Source: Corynebacterium minutissimum (GTDB lineage: Bacteria > Actinomycetota > Actinomycetes > Mycobacteriales > Mycobacteriaceae). Taken from it: a stretch of 64,000 nt of DNA. Under the pieces are notes generated by a model that was given only the letters and a program-made list of their open reading frames with translations, did not search any database and had not been told where the DNA came from. Location: positions 62,001 through 126,000 of the forward strand of contig NZ_LAYQ01000008.1 of assembly GCF_000988205.1 (NCBI RefSeq), in the 5' to 3' direction. A program made the position numbers and the translations under genes. This document shows positions 1-9,084 of this stretch, in pieces (positions within the stretch are counted from its first letter, which is position 1; each line of letters begins with the position of its first letter).

Positions 1-1646
1 TTGCGGGTCAGCACGCCGTTCTCGAAGTCCTGGACCTCGCCCTCGCCAACCTTGCGCGGCTCGGATACCGGGTACTTGAGGTCGCCACCCTCGAAGCCGT
101 TCTTGCCCCAGGCGTCGAAGAGCTCCTTAGAGATCGGCCAAGCACCGGTCTCCGGGGTCCAGTAGATGGAACCGTGCTCGAAGTGGACGTAGCGGCCGCG
201 GCCGTCCGGGGTCTTCTCCTCACCGGTCTTCGGGAAGCCCAGCCAGGAGGTCGGGCCACCGAGCTCGGAGTAGCGGGCACCGATGCGGCCAATGACGGCG
301 TGGGCACCGGTCTCCGGGGACCAGTAGGCGGTGCCGGCCTGGAAGTCCTGGGCCTTGCCGCGGTCGGCGACGTCATACTCGTTGTTCACGCAGGAACCGA
401 TGATGCCGGACTTGGTGGCCTCAGCGATGGCGCCAACCGGGGTGCAGTCCGCGCCACGGTCGCTCTTGTCCAAGCCGAGAGAGTCGGCGATGTAGGGCCA
501 TGCCTCGGTCATCTCGAACTGCCAGTATTCCCAGCTGTGAACGCCGGTCGGACGGAACTTCACAACCGGCTCGACGCCGGCGCGCTTGGCGTAGTCAACG
601 AAGGTCTGGGTGGACATGCGCGAGATTGCTTCCAGGCCCACGCCGGCCATGTTGGCCTGGCCCTTCGCCACGGAGCCGAGTTGGCCGTAGTCGTCCTTGC
701 CGTTGCCGGCGGAGACGTAGACCTTCATGTCCTTGAGGTTTTCAATACCCAGCTTCGGATCGTGGTCGATCCAGTCCTGGGAGTAGAGATCGCCCCACAT
801 GTTGGTGGAGGTGAATCCGCCGGCGTCGGCCTGCGCGGCGGTAATGGCCTCCGGCATACCGGTGGTGGTGGTGTCGAGGTAACCCGAGAAAGAGCCAACA
901 TACTTGAAGGCCCAGGGGTTGCGCTCGGCCAGGTTCATGGCGGCGGTACCACCCATGGAGATACCGGTCACGGCGCGCTTGCCGTTGGAGCGGTAGCCCT
1001 TCTCCAGGATCGGGATGAGCTCCTTCATCAGGAAGGTCTCCCACATGTAGTGGGTGCCGTTGTCTTCCTTCTGCCAGTCGGAGTAGAAAGAGGACTCGCC
1101 GCCCACCGGCATGATGAGGTTGACGTTGCGGTCGGCGTACTGGGACAGGATGTTGGTCTCGATGGTCCAACCGGACTCATCGTCACGCGCGCGCAGGCCG
1201 TCGAGTGCCCAGACCTCCGGGAAGGTCTTGTCCGGGCTGGAGTACCAATCGCGCGCGAGCTGAATCTGCACGACCTGCTCCTTGTCCGGCATCGCAGCGG
1301 ACTTGATGTAGACCTTGAGGTGGCGGTTAGTCAGGTATTCCACGCGAGAGACGGACACGCCCTCCGGCAGGCCCTCAATCTTCGGGTACTCCGTCTCCAC
1401 CGGAGTACGCTGCGGCGGGTTGGACGGGGCGAAAGAATCGGAGAAGTTAGAGCTTCCCAGCAGGTCGGTAATGCCCTCGCTCGAGGAGCTGGAGGACTGC
1501 GCGTTGGCGATAGGCAGCAACGCAAAGCCCACTGCCACGGCGGTGGGCAGCGCAGCGATGGTCAGGCCCTTGCGGGCTGCGGACGGGGAACGCAGGCCGG
1601 AATCCTTAGCGGACCGGCGAGGCTGAGATGACGCAGTGTTCGGCAT
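1..1646 (-). CDS. cop1: Cop1/PS1-type corynomycolyltransferase with LGFP repeats (3' end outside window)
   Basis: Secreted mycoloyltransferase that moves corynomycolic acid onto trehalose or arabinogalactan. The ATG at 1646 begins a basic N-terminus followed by a hydrophobic signal segment ending near IANAQS (about residue 50). An esterase-D/antigen-85-type fold follows, with nucleophile elbow GISMGG near residue 230 and a late GVHSWEYW histidine motif. After about residue 390 come LGFP repeats (for example WLGFPKTGEE and repeated YWSPETGA/YWTPETGA units), which are thought to anchor the protein in the wall. About 548 codons are visible; the reading frame leaves the window at base 1. The two-part layout (esterase plus LGFP tail) separates Cop1/PS1 from the short Cmt enzymes such as the one immediately upstream at 1861-2892. 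Confidence 0.93.
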   Translation of the reverse strand, partial: MPNTASSQPRRSAKDSGLRSPSAARKGLTIAALPTAVAVGFALLPIANAQSSSSSSEGITDLLGSSNFSDSFAPSNPPQRTPVETEYPKIEGLPEGVSVSRVEYLTNRHLKVYIKSAAMPDKEQVVQIQLARDWYSSPDKTFPEVWALDGLRARDDESGWTIETNILSQYADRNVNLIMPVGGESSFYSDWQKEDNGTHYMWETFLMKELIPILEKGYRSNGKRAVTGISMGGTAAMNLAERNPWAFKYVGSFSGYLDTTTTGMPEAITAAQADAGGFTSTNMWGDLYSQDWIDHDPKLGIENLKDMKVYVSAGNGKDDYGQLGSVAKGQANMAGVGLEAISRMSTQTFVDYAKRAGVEPVVKFRPTGVHSWEYWQFEMTEAWPYIADSLGLDKSDRGADCTPVGAIAEATKSGIIGSCVNNEYDVADRGKAQDFQAGTAYWSPETGAHAVIGRIGARYSELGGPTSWLGFPKTGEEKTPDGRGRYVHFEHGSIYWTPETGAWPISKELFDAWGKNGFEGGDLKYPVSEPRKVGEGEVQDFENGVLTR

Positions 1647-1763
1647 TGAAGAGTCCTTTTAAGGGGTATATCGAGATAAGGGCACGCGGTGCCGCGGGCG
1701 AGCTCCGCAGGTTCCCCTCCTGCGGAACTCGCCGCCGCACGCGTGGTGAGCGGTCTAGTGTGT

Positions 1764-1788
1764 TCTCAAGTTTAAGTTTAACTTGAGA
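1764..1788. promoter_or_regulatory. 25-bp inverted repeat upstream of cop1
   Basis: Perfect 9-bp arms TCTCAAGTT and AACTTGAGA separated by 7 bases, 118 bases before the cop1 start and just downstream of the cmt2 terminator. There is no T-tract of terminator type, so an operator or promoter element for cop1 is the likelier reading. The bound regulator is unknown. Confidence 0.4.
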
Positions 1789-1821
1789 CTTTCGGTAGGG
1801 GGACACGCCCAGCGGTGGGAT

Positions 1822-1854
1822 GAAAAAGCCGCCACGCCCAAGGGCACGGCGGCT
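1822..1854 (-). terminator. Rho-independent terminator after the cmt2-like gene
   Basis: Stem AGCCGCC...GGCGGCT with an inner GCCC/GGGC pairing; read on the minus strand it is followed by TTTTT. It starts a few bases after the stop codon at 1861, as expected for a gene on the minus strand. Confidence 0.8.
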
Positions 1855-1860
1855 AGCTAG

Positions 1861-2892
1861 TTACCAGGCGTTCATAACGTTGAGCACCTGTGGCTTGGAG
1901 CGTTCCAGCTGGTAGCCGAACTGCTCCCAGTTGTGCAGGCCCTGGGCCGGGTAGTCCGTCTGCAGGCGAACACCCATCGCCCGAGCCTTGAGCTCCCACA
2001 GGCGGGTGGTGCCGTTGGCGAAGGCTTCCAACGCCATGCCGGACGCGATGTGCTGCGGAAGGTAGCGTTGCTGATCCAGCGGCCCTGGAACACCGGAAGC
2101 GGCGGACACGTAAACATCCGTTCCGTTCGCAGCCAGATCCGGGATCAGGTTGAAGGGATCATTGCTGAAGCGCTTCGGGTTGATGATGGAACCGTACATG
2201 GCGTTGATGTTGAAGCCGCCGGCGTCGAGAAGCGCCAGGCGCATAAAGGTCTGGGCTCCCGGCAACGTCGTGGTGAGGTAGCCAGAGTAGGACAGCGCCT
2301 GACGGAACTGCTCGGGGTGCTTGCCTGCGAGGGTAATCGCTGCGGTAGCGCCCATGGACAGACCAGCAATGGAGTTATTGTTGCGGGCCACGCCGAAGTT
2401 GCCCTCAAGGTAAGCCGGCAACTCCTGCGTCAGGAAGGTCTCCCACTGGTAGTTGACCGGCTTGACCAGATCGTACGTAGCCGGACCATTCCAGTCCGCG
2501 TAGAAGGAGCCAGCGCCGCCCACCGGCATCACCAGGGTGATGTTGTGATCCACGTAGGTGCGCGCGGCGTTGACGTCATGGATCCACGCGTTGGTGGAAT
2601 CGGTCGCGCGCAGACCATCGAGCAGGTAGAGGCCCGCGTTGCCGCCGTTCTTGGCTGGCTGGATCTGCACCGGGATGTTTCGGCCCATCGCCTGGGACCA
2701 CACATCGCAGCGCTGCACCCAGAAGCCGATGCCATCCCACTCGCAGGTGCCGGTGGCGTCCGCGCGCAGCCAGTCACGGTGAGCTGCGGATGCTTCCTGG
2801 GTGCCGGCGGTCACGACCAGGCCCAAGGCCACGGCAATAGCGGCCACCACTGAGAGGACCCGAGTCCGCAGGCCAGAGCTTAGTGAACTCAT
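1861..2892 (-). CDS. cmt2: Short trehalose corynomycolyltransferase (Cmt2-like)
   Basis: Second mycoloyltransferase in tandem with cop1, 343 residues, lacking LGFP repeats. The start at 2892 (MSSLSSGLRT) is chosen because AAGGAG lies 5 bases upstream; longer in-frame starts lack a ribosome site. A signal peptide covers about residues 1-38 (ends near EASAA). The antigen-85 fold shows nucleophile elbow GLSMGATAA near residue 178, the oxyanion-side MPVGGAGSFYADW segment, and a C-terminal GLHNWEQFGYQL histidine motif. It would act outside the membrane, transferring corynomycolate from trehalose monocorynomycolate. A strong terminator follows, so it is probably a single-gene unit. Cmt2 is assigned from position next to aftB by analogy with C. 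glutamicum; another Cmt paralogue is possible. Confidence 0.9.
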   Translation of the reverse strand: MSSLSSGLRTRVLSVVAAIAVALGLVVTAGTQEASAAHRDWLRADATGTCEWDGIGFWVQRCDVWSQAMGRNIPVQIQPAKNGGNAGLYLLDGLRATDSTNAWIHDVNAARTYVDHNITLVMPVGGAGSFYADWNGPATYDLVKPVNYQWETFLTQELPAYLEGNFGVARNNNSIAGLSMGATAAITLAGKHPEQFRQALSYSGYLTTTLPGAQTFMRLALLDAGGFNINAMYGSIINPKRFSNDPFNLIPDLAANGTDVYVSAASGVPGPLDQQRYLPQHIASGMALEAFANGTTRLWELKARAMGVRLQTDYPAQGLHNWEQFGYQLERSKPQVLNVMNAW

Positions 2893-3036
2893 GTTTCTCC
2901 TTAACATTTTTACTGCCATTACTACATCGCCAACACGCCAGCGATAGTTACGGATCAATAACGAGAATCTTTTGTAGCGTAACGCACCCTGGCAATTTTT
3001 GCCTCCCCGTGGGGGTATTTGCCAGCCCGCCCCAAG

Positions 3037-4781
3037 CTAGTGGGCAGGGTAATCGGCCGGATCGGCAGAAAACATGAGGGTGCGCCCCGTGGTCAAAGAG
3101 AAGGCCAGGTTCGCGCGGAAGCGCTCCCACGTCAGGGGCTCGCTGTAGGAAGCAACAAGCTCCTGCACCTCTGGCGTCGCCAGCGCCGCCCGCGCCTGCC
3201 GAGTCTTGTCCTTGTCATACCACGGCGGGAGGTACTCAATGTCCGCGCCGGTCAGCGCCGCCTGCCACTCCAGTTCGAGGTGCTTGTCGTGGCCCACGCG
3301 TCCGCCTTCCTCGCGGGGCATCCGTGCGGCCAGCGGCGTGGCCAGACCAATGGTGTCGAGCACCCGCACGTTGAGCGGCGCGTTCATTGAGGTCATTCCC
3401 AGGTTGACCAGGTAGACCGTCGGCGGCTCCTCCGCGCCCGGCTCGCGCGGGACGGTGAGCCAATTGAGCTGGTCCTTCTCCTTGTCCTCTACGTAGATGA
3501 CACCCAGCGCATCGCCGTGCGCCAACTTTTCGGTGGCTTCCCCGTATCCGCGCATGAACTTCATCGTCATGTAGTCCCGTGCCGAACGCGGCGGGTAACC
3601 CGCCTCGCGGTTCGTGGCGTAGGTCCAGAAGTCGCGCTCATCCACGATGGACAGCGGCTGCTCGTAGGCCTCCCAGTCTGTGGGGTGCCCGCGCAGCACA
3701 ACCACCACGGCCCACACCGCGCAGAAGGCCGCCGCGAGCACAGACACCAGGCCTCTCAGCGGCAGCACGAAGACCGGCAGGAGGGCGGCAAACAGCGGCA
3801 GCAGCAGCATGCGGCCGTGCATGAAGTCACCGCCGACGCGCAGCACGTACACCACATGCACCACCGCCGCACCGACCAGCAGGTAAGTGACGGTCGTGGA
3901 GCTTCGCAGGGCCGCCGGGCGCAGATGGGCACGGAAGGTCCACAGCGCAGCACCCGCCAACACGAGAACGGGCAGGTACAGGGCATACGGCCCAACGAAG
4001 TCACCGGCATAGTCCAGGCCGCTGCCCCACGCGCTTGACGACGCCGACTTGGCCACCGCCGTGTGCGGCGTCAACAGGCCGTAATATCCCATGCGGAAGA
4101 ATTGGTAACCCGCCGGGATGGGCAGGGCCGCGCCGAGGATACCGAGCCAGACTTTCCAGTTGCGGTGTGCCGCCAAGAGGAGCAGGCCAGCCAGCCCGCC
4201 GTAGAGCGCGAATTCCGGACGTACGAGCCAGGACAACCCCGCCCACAGTGCCAGCCAGTAGGCGCTGGCGTTATCGCGAGATTGCGCCCAGTGCTGGAGC
4301 AACGCCCACAGGGCGGCGAGGTAAAAGATGGACAGGCCCCACTCGAGTCCGGAGGTAAAGAAATCACGGGCAGGCGGCAGCGCGAGGTAGACCAGCGCGC
4401 CGCGGGCGCCAGAAGCGGAGTGGCGAGTTGGCCCGAGCGGAAGAAGGCCCGGGCTGTGGCCCACGCCCCCAACATCATGGCCGCGACCGCCAGAAGCAAT
4501 CCCAGGTTGACGGCGATGGACTCCAGCGGGGCGTTGGTGACCCAACGGGCAAGCAGGATGAGGTACTGCCACAGCGTCGAGGTATTGGCCTCCACGCGCT
4601 CGCCCGCGTTGAAAACGGGGCCGTTGCCCTCCTCCAGGTTGCGCACGGTGCGCAGGACGATGAGGCCGTCGTCGGAAATCCAGCGGCGCGCGAAGCCGCC
4701 CCAAAACGAGAAAACTCCGATCACGATGACCGAGGCCAGCGCGCTGAGCGCCGCCGCGGTACGTGATTCGGATTTTCGCAT
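3037..4781 (-). pseudogene. aftB: AftB terminal beta-(1->2) arabinofuranosyltransferase, frame broken once
   Basis: Membrane glycosyltransferase (GT-C type) that adds the terminal beta-1,2 arabinofuranose to arabinogalactan from decaprenyl-phosphoryl-arabinose. The start at 4781 (MRKSESRT) gives a first TM helix followed by FARRWISDDG, the early-loop acidic motif of GT-C enzymes. The frame then switches near 4399: the first part reads to LATPLLAPA and the continuation GALVYLALPPARDFF lies in the next frame. Restoring one G on the coding strand (GCGGCGCG to GCGGGCGCG) yields one continuous ~581-residue protein with about 10 TM segments and a soluble C-terminal domain. Either a recent pseudogene or an assembly error; the rest of the frame is intact, which favours the latter. 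Confidence 0.87.
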
Positions 4782-4792
4782 GAGGAGAGAGT

Positions 4793-5799
4793 CTAGCCCA
4801 TCATGACCGGCATGATGTACACCGCCATGGCAATACAGGCCAGCCACAGCAGGGCCAGGATCTGCAGGACGCGGTCCTCCAGGGCAATCTCATCCGGGGC
4901 ACCGCCGTTGCCACGGTCCACGTCGGCGGCATAGCGCAGGATGGCGATGGTAAACGGCACCATGGACACCTGGTACCACACGCTGGCCGGGCCATCAGAC
5001 TCGTTGGAGAGCTGGAAACCCCACAGGGAGTAGGACATGACCACGGCGGTGGCGGCCAGGGTCCACACGAAGCGCAGGTAGGTAGGCGTATAGCCTCCAG
5101 GGATTTACGGATCTTGGCGCCCGTGCGCTCCGCCAGAAGGATCTCCGAGTAGCGCTTGCCCGAGGCCATGAACAGGGAGCCAAACGCGGCCACCAGCAGG
5201 AACCATTGGGAGAGCACGATGCCCGCGGCCACACCGCCAGCCATGGTGCGCAGCATGAATCCGGAGGACACCAGGGCGATATCGATCACCGGCATGTGCT
5301 TCCATCCGAAGCAATAGCCCAGCTGCAGGCCGATGTAGATGGCCATGACGATGGCGAGCTGCAGACCAGCCGTGGCCAAGAAAGACAGACCAATCGAACC
5401 GATGATGAGCACCGCCGCCATGGCATAAGCCAAGTTCACTGGAAGCACGCCCGCCGCGATGGGGCGGAAGCGCTTCGTCGGGTGCGCGCGGTCAGCCTCC
5501 ACGTCGCGGGCATCATTGATGAGGTAGATGGAGGACGCGCCCATGCAGAAGACGATGAAGGCGAGGAGGACGTCGAGAAGCACGCGCGTGTGGAACAGCG
5601 AATCCGCGCCCGCGGCCGCAGGGGCGGCGAGAACGAGGACGTTCTTGACCCACTGCTTGGGGCGCAGGGCCTTCACCATGCCGTCGGCGAGGTTCTTCGG
5701 CGGCTTGCGCTTGCGGCCGGTATCGATACCGGAGGTGTGCGGCTCAGAGTGGAAGACTCTCTGCTCACCGTCGTCGACGCGGTTAGGACGTTCGCTCAT
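4793..5799 (-). pseudogene. ubiA: UbiA-family decaprenyl-phosphate phosphoribosyltransferase, frame broken once
   Basis: Homologue of mycobacterial Rv3806c, which makes decaprenyl-phosphoryl-5-phosphoribose, the precursor of the arabinose donor. It is an integral membrane protein; the Asp-rich UbiA motif is seen as NDARDVEADR (about residues 95-104). The frame is open from 5799 to near 5094 and then shifts: KSLE should continue GYTPTYLRFVWTLAATAV, found in another frame and running to the stop at 4793. One missing G (GAGGCTAT for GAGGGCTAT) explains it; the repaired protein is 335 residues, normal for the family. The gene overlaps the PAP2 gene by 4 bases, fitting synthesis and dephosphorylation of one intermediate. 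Confidence 0.87.
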
Positions 5800-6323
5800 G
5801 CGGTCTTCCTTTCATAGCGATGGCATGCTTCCGCGGTGGCGGCTCCCAGCAGGGCGCCGATCGCCGTATCGGATGGGTAATGTACCCCGAGCACCATACG
5901 CGAGGCCATCATGACCGGCACACCAACGAGCGGTGCCGGGGTTCCCAGAACGTGCGCAGCACCCACGAGGAACGCGCTTGTCGACGTCGCGTGCGAAGAA
6001 GGAAAGGACAGCTTAGAAGGGGTTTTCACACCGACTTTGACGTAGTCATAGTCCGGGCGCTTGCGCCGCACAATGCGCTTGATCACAACGCTGGCCGCGT
6101 GCGCCGTGAAAGCACCCGCACCGACGGCTACCCACTGGCGGCGGCGCGCCGGCTTCTGGTAATTCACGGCGGCGCCTAAGCCGGAGAGCGCCAGCCAGCC
6201 CAGAGCGTGCTCGCCGAAGTGGCTTAAACCCCGCGCGGTGGGCAGAACGCCGGGCGCATCGAAGGCCGCATTCTGGATCTTCTCGAGGACACGGGATTCG
6301 GCGACAGAAAGCTTATTGGGCAT
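5796..6323 (-). CDS. PAP2-type decaprenylphosphoryl-5-phosphoribose phosphatase
   Basis: Small membrane phosphatase of 175 residues, positional homologue of Rv3807c. The PAP2 signature is visible as three blocks: KRIVRRKRPD (K-x6-RP), PSSHATSTSAF (PSGH-like) and SRMVLGVHYPSD (SR-x5-H-x3-D). It is inferred to remove the 5-phosphate from decaprenylphosphoryl-phosphoribose before epimerisation to the arabinose donor. Its start overlaps glfT2 by 11 bases and its stop overlaps ubiA by 4 (ATGA), so the three genes are translationally coupled. Confidence 0.85.
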   Translation of the reverse strand: MPNKLSVAESRVLEKIQNAAFDAPGVLPTARGLSHFGEHALGWLALSGLGAAVNYQKPARRRQWVAVGAGAFTAHAASVVIKRIVRRKRPDYDYVKVGVKTPSKLSFPSSHATSTSAFLVGAAHVLGTPAPLVGVPVMMASRMVLGVHYPSDTAIGALLGAATAEACHRYERKTA

Positions 6324-8265
6324 CGAAGACCTTTCGCCAGGACTCGCGGGAGGTCAGCTCCGGCAGAGCCGCGCGGTACTCGGCGCGCAGGTCATCGAAG
6401 TTATCCTCAATTTCCTTGAGCAGCTCGCGGGTGGACTTCACCAGCTCGAGGGCCAGCTCGCGGTCGCGCTTGCGGAAGGCCACGCCGGTGCCGCCCGCGG
6501 TGGAGACGGTGGCGGAATCGACGCGAGAGAGCGTGAACCAGCGGGCCTCCTCCGGGGTGAGGTTGAGCTGCGGTGCCTCGTGATGGGCCGGGTCTTCCTT
6601 GGTAACCAGGTGCTTGGCGGACTTGATGAGCCACGGAATTTTCTTGATCTTGCCCAGGCGGCCACCGACATTGCGGGTGGGCACGCCCGGCGCGCCGGTG
6701 GGCGCGGGCAGCTGATCCGCCGAATCGATGATGACGGCGTCCGGGAATTCCTTGCGGATTGCGGCGATGCGCGGCAGCGAGGACTCCAGGATGTCGAAGA
6801 GCTGGTCTGGGCCGGCCAGGAAGTCCTTCATGGCTTCCAGCTGGATGGCCATGGTGGAGTACTCCATGCACATGGTGTGCTTGAGGGTGGACTTGAAGAT
6901 GGACTTGGTAATCCCGCGCGCATCGCCCTCGTGGTAGAGGGCCGCCACGATGAGGCGGTTGCGCAGGTGGAAGTAGGCCTGCCAGTCGATGGCATCGTCC
7001 TTATCCGCCCAGGCCATGTGCCAGATGGCAGCACCCGGCCAGGTCACTGTGGGGAAGCCGTGGGCGGCGGCGCGCAGGGAGTATTCGGTGTCATCCCACT
7101 TGATAAACAGCGGCAGCGGCTGCCCAATGCTTTCCGCCACGACGCGCGGGAAGAGGCACATCCACCAGCCGTTGTATTCCACGTCGACGCGGCGGTGCAG
7201 CGCGCGGGAGTCGTACTTCTTCGGATCGAGGTGGGACTGCGCGTCACCGATAGCGCGCAGCGGGTACTTGGCAAAGTCGTGGTCATAGACGGCGTGCTCG
7301 GCCGCACCCCACATGAAGTCAGCGCGGTTCACTCGCTCGCCAGTCGTGCGCAACTGGGAGCGCTCCTGCAGGTTGAGCATCTGGCCACCCACGATGAAGG
7401 GCTTGGCGGCGTAACGCGCTGCTTGGACCGCACGAAGGATGGAATCCGGCTCGATGGCGATGTCATCATCCATGTAGAGGATGTAGGGCGAGTCGGTATT
7501 CTCCAGCGCCTCGAACATGATGCGGGAGTAGCCGCCCGAGCCGCCCAGGTTGCCCTGGCGGAACTCGCGGAAGCGCTCACCGAAGTGCGCCACGGCCTCG
7601 TCGTAGCCCGGCTCGTCCGCTGGGTGCTGGTTGCCCTGGTCCGGCATGAGGACGTAGTCGATGATGCCGTCCACCACCGGATCCTCCGCCAGCGCCTGCA
7701 GCGCCGCGACGGCGTCGGTAGGACGGTTGAAGGTCGGAATGCCTACGGCGACGCGCTTCTCCTGCGCCGGGTACTCGCTGCCGTCCGGCAGGAGCTGCGG
7801 GTTCGGGGCGTGCGGGGCGCACCAGGCGGCGTCGCTAAGCACGGTGTCTTCAACAGCAGAGGCATCGAACCACAGCAGGCCGCCGTCCTCGAAGTTCTTC
7901 AGGGGCAGCTCAAACTCGTGGTGGCCGGTGGTTACCACGTGGTTGGCCACGGCGATGCGCTGGCCGTCCTGCTTGGAACGGTAGAGGGAAATGTTGGCCT
8001 CGCCCTCGACGTCCATCGCCAGCACGATGGACTTCAGCTGGGACCAACGGCGCCAGTAGGCGGCCGGGAAGGCGTTGAAGTAGGTCTCGAAGGAGGCCTC
8101 CTCGCCGGCCGGGATGGTCACGGAGGTGCGGCCGCTCCAGCTGAGTCGCTCGCGGTTCTGCTCGGACTCGATGAGGTAGAGCATGCGGACGTCGACCGGC
8201 TCGCCACGCTTGGGCAGCAGGATGCGCTGTACGGGTTCGTACGCAGCAGAATTGTTGGCAGTCAC
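6313..8265 (-). CDS. glfT2: Galactofuranosyltransferase GlfT2
   Basis: Processive GT2-family enzyme that polymerises the galactan chain of arabinogalactan from UDP-galactofuranose on the cytoplasmic face. The GTG at 8265 (VTANNSAAYEP) is preferred over the GTG at 8286 because the protein then begins like M. tuberculosis GlfT2 (an RILLPKRGEPVDVR block about 11 residues in); length 650. An N-terminal beta-sandwich (about 1-150) precedes the GT-A domain with the metal-binding MDDDIA motif (near residue 265) and the WDDTEY catalytic-base motif (near 390). A conserved WWMCLFPR segment lies between them. The island begins about 95 bases upstream of the start, so its original upstream neighbour has been displaced to 21523. 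Confidence 0.93.
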   Translation of the reverse strand: MTANNSAAYEPVQRILLPKRGEPVDVRMLYLIESEQNRERLSWSGRTSVTIPAGEEASFETYFNAFPAAYWRRWSQLKSIVLAMDVEGEANISLYRSKQDGQRIAVANHVVTTGHHEFELPLKNFEDGGLLWFDASAVEDTVLSDAAWCAPHAPNPQLLPDGSEYPAQEKRVAVGIPTFNRPTDAVAALQALAEDPVVDGIIDYVLMPDQGNQHPADEPGYDEAVAHFGERFREFRQGNLGGSGGYSRIMFEALENTDSPYILYMDDDIAIEPDSILRAVQAARYAAKPFIVGGQMLNLQERSQLRTTGERVNRADFMWGAAEHAVYDHDFAKYPLRAIGDAQSHLDPKKYDSRALHRRVDVEYNGWWMCLFPRVVAESIGQPLPLFIKWDDTEYSLRAAAHGFPTVTWPGAAIWHMAWADKDDAIDWQAYFHLRNRLIVAALYHEGDARGITKSIFKSTLKHTMCMEYSTMAIQLEAMKDFLAGPDQLFDILESSLPRIAAIRKEFPDAVIIDSADQLPAPTGAPGVPTRNVGGRLGKIKKIPWLIKSAKHLVTKEDPAHHEAPQLNLTPEEARWFTLSRVDSATVSTAGGTGVAFRKRDRELALELVKSTRELLKEIEDNFDDLRAEYRAALPELTSRESWRKVFDAQ

Positions 8266-8359
8266 GATATCTTCGGTTCTCCACACAGATTTCGACAGTA
8301 TTCAGAACCCCAGATTAGTGGTTAAGTACTGCTGCGCTGAGTTCCCACGCGGCTGAGGG

Positions 8360-8578
8360 CTAAGCCGTGACGGCTGCATCCTCCGAGATGGGCTCGATGC
8401 CCAGGCGGTTAAGCATGTAGAGCACGCGGGCGCCGAGGTCATCGGCCAGCTCGCGGGTCTCCTCTACGGTTTCTGCCGTAGCGATATCCCAAATCTTGAT
8501 GTCCTTGCCGACTTCGTCGCCTATGATTGTGGCGCCAAAAGGAAATCGACCTCGATGGTCACGAACTCGTGGCCGCAA
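8360..8578 (-). pseudogene. 3' fragment of the LMW-phosphatase-like gene
   Basis: From GKDIKIWDIATAE to EDAAVTA this frame is identical in protein sequence to the C-terminus of the intact gene at 21523-22131, but upstream of about 8521 the similarity stops and the remaining 5' codons are unrelated. It is therefore a truncated duplicate left beside glfT2. There is no ribosome site and no sign that the fragment is translated. In the undisturbed order the intact gene would sit here, directly upstream of glfT2. Confidence 0.85.
8361..8520. repeat. Left copy of a 160-bp direct repeat bounding the island
   Basis: Aligns without gaps to 21524-21683 with 13 differences (147/160 identical). Both copies are the last ~50 codons of the same gene. 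Only one difference changes an amino acid (Val versus Ala); the others are silent, including TAG versus TAA at the stop codon. Confidence 0.9.
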
Positions 8579-8737
8579 TTGTCAGAGGCTCAAGAGAGTG
8601 TCGAATCGGAGGGAGATTGAGAAAGTAGAGAACAATACTGACTAATTTTTCGCTAACTGACAACTATTAACTCTGTACAATAAGAAGGATACTCCTCATA
8701 GCAACACATGATCAGTGTGTCTTTCTTCCTATTTCAG
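8579..8737. other. AT-rich spacer at the left end of the island
   Basis: About 160 bases much richer in A+T than either flank, with no convincing gene, hairpin or RNA. It joins the repeat to the remnants that follow and probably marks a separate insertion history. Confidence 0.5.
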
Positions 8738-8890
8738 TCAGCTCAAAGAGTCGACTTTAGCGAACCTCTTCCCAACTGCTCCCAAAGTGAGATAAACGCC
8801 GGTACAAACAAGAAATGCTGCAAAAAGAACGCCAGCAAGGGAAAACGAAACCTTCAGAGAAATCCCCGCCATCACATGCCCCAATGAGGA
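8738..8890 (-). pseudogene. C-terminal fragment of a membrane transporter
   Basis: The frame reads PILGSSLGHVMAG, then a hydrophobic helix around FSLAGVLFAAFLVCTGVYL, and a basic tail ending GKRFAKVDSLS. A single TM helix with a polar tail and a Gly-rich lead resembles the last helix of an MFS permease. The upstream part is cut off at the 14-bp hairpin at 8900-8941. The family assignment is an inference from one helix; a free-standing small membrane protein starting at the ATG at 8872 (44 residues) is the alternative. Confidence 0.4.
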
Positions 8891-8899
8891 ACCAAGGAT

Positions 8900-8941
8900 G
8901 GGCCTGACCCCCGACGTGTCTACTTTCCGGGGGTCAGGCCC
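8900..8941. repeat. 14-bp perfect inverted repeat
   Basis: Arms GGGCCTGACCCCCG and CGGGGGTCAGGCCC with a 14-base loop. It lies exactly between two gene remnants of opposite orientation. There is no T-tract, so it is more like a mobile-element end or recombination scar than a terminator. Confidence 0.65.
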
Positions 8942-9084
8942 CAAGCCCACCCGTGGAGTTCACAACCTATATAGGAACACCCCCCGACGAGGTGACGAGA
9001 ATCCCCTCGTTGCTGTCGGACGGCGGTTTCCCGACCGGTGGCCCGGCCGCCGGCAAACCTCACCCGCGGCCGCCCGGGCCCTGT

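Noticed and set aside
174..1631. Long open frame on the plus strand opposite cop1 (485 codons)
   Set aside because: Antisense shadow of a G+C-rich gene: Arg/Gly/Val-rich, no ribosome site, no domain; the minus-strand frame has a signal peptide and mycoloyltransferase motifs.
6238..8325. 695-codon open frame on the plus strand opposite glfT2
   Set aside because: Composition is that of an antisense third-position-biased frame; it shows no motif, while the minus strand encodes an intact GlfT2.
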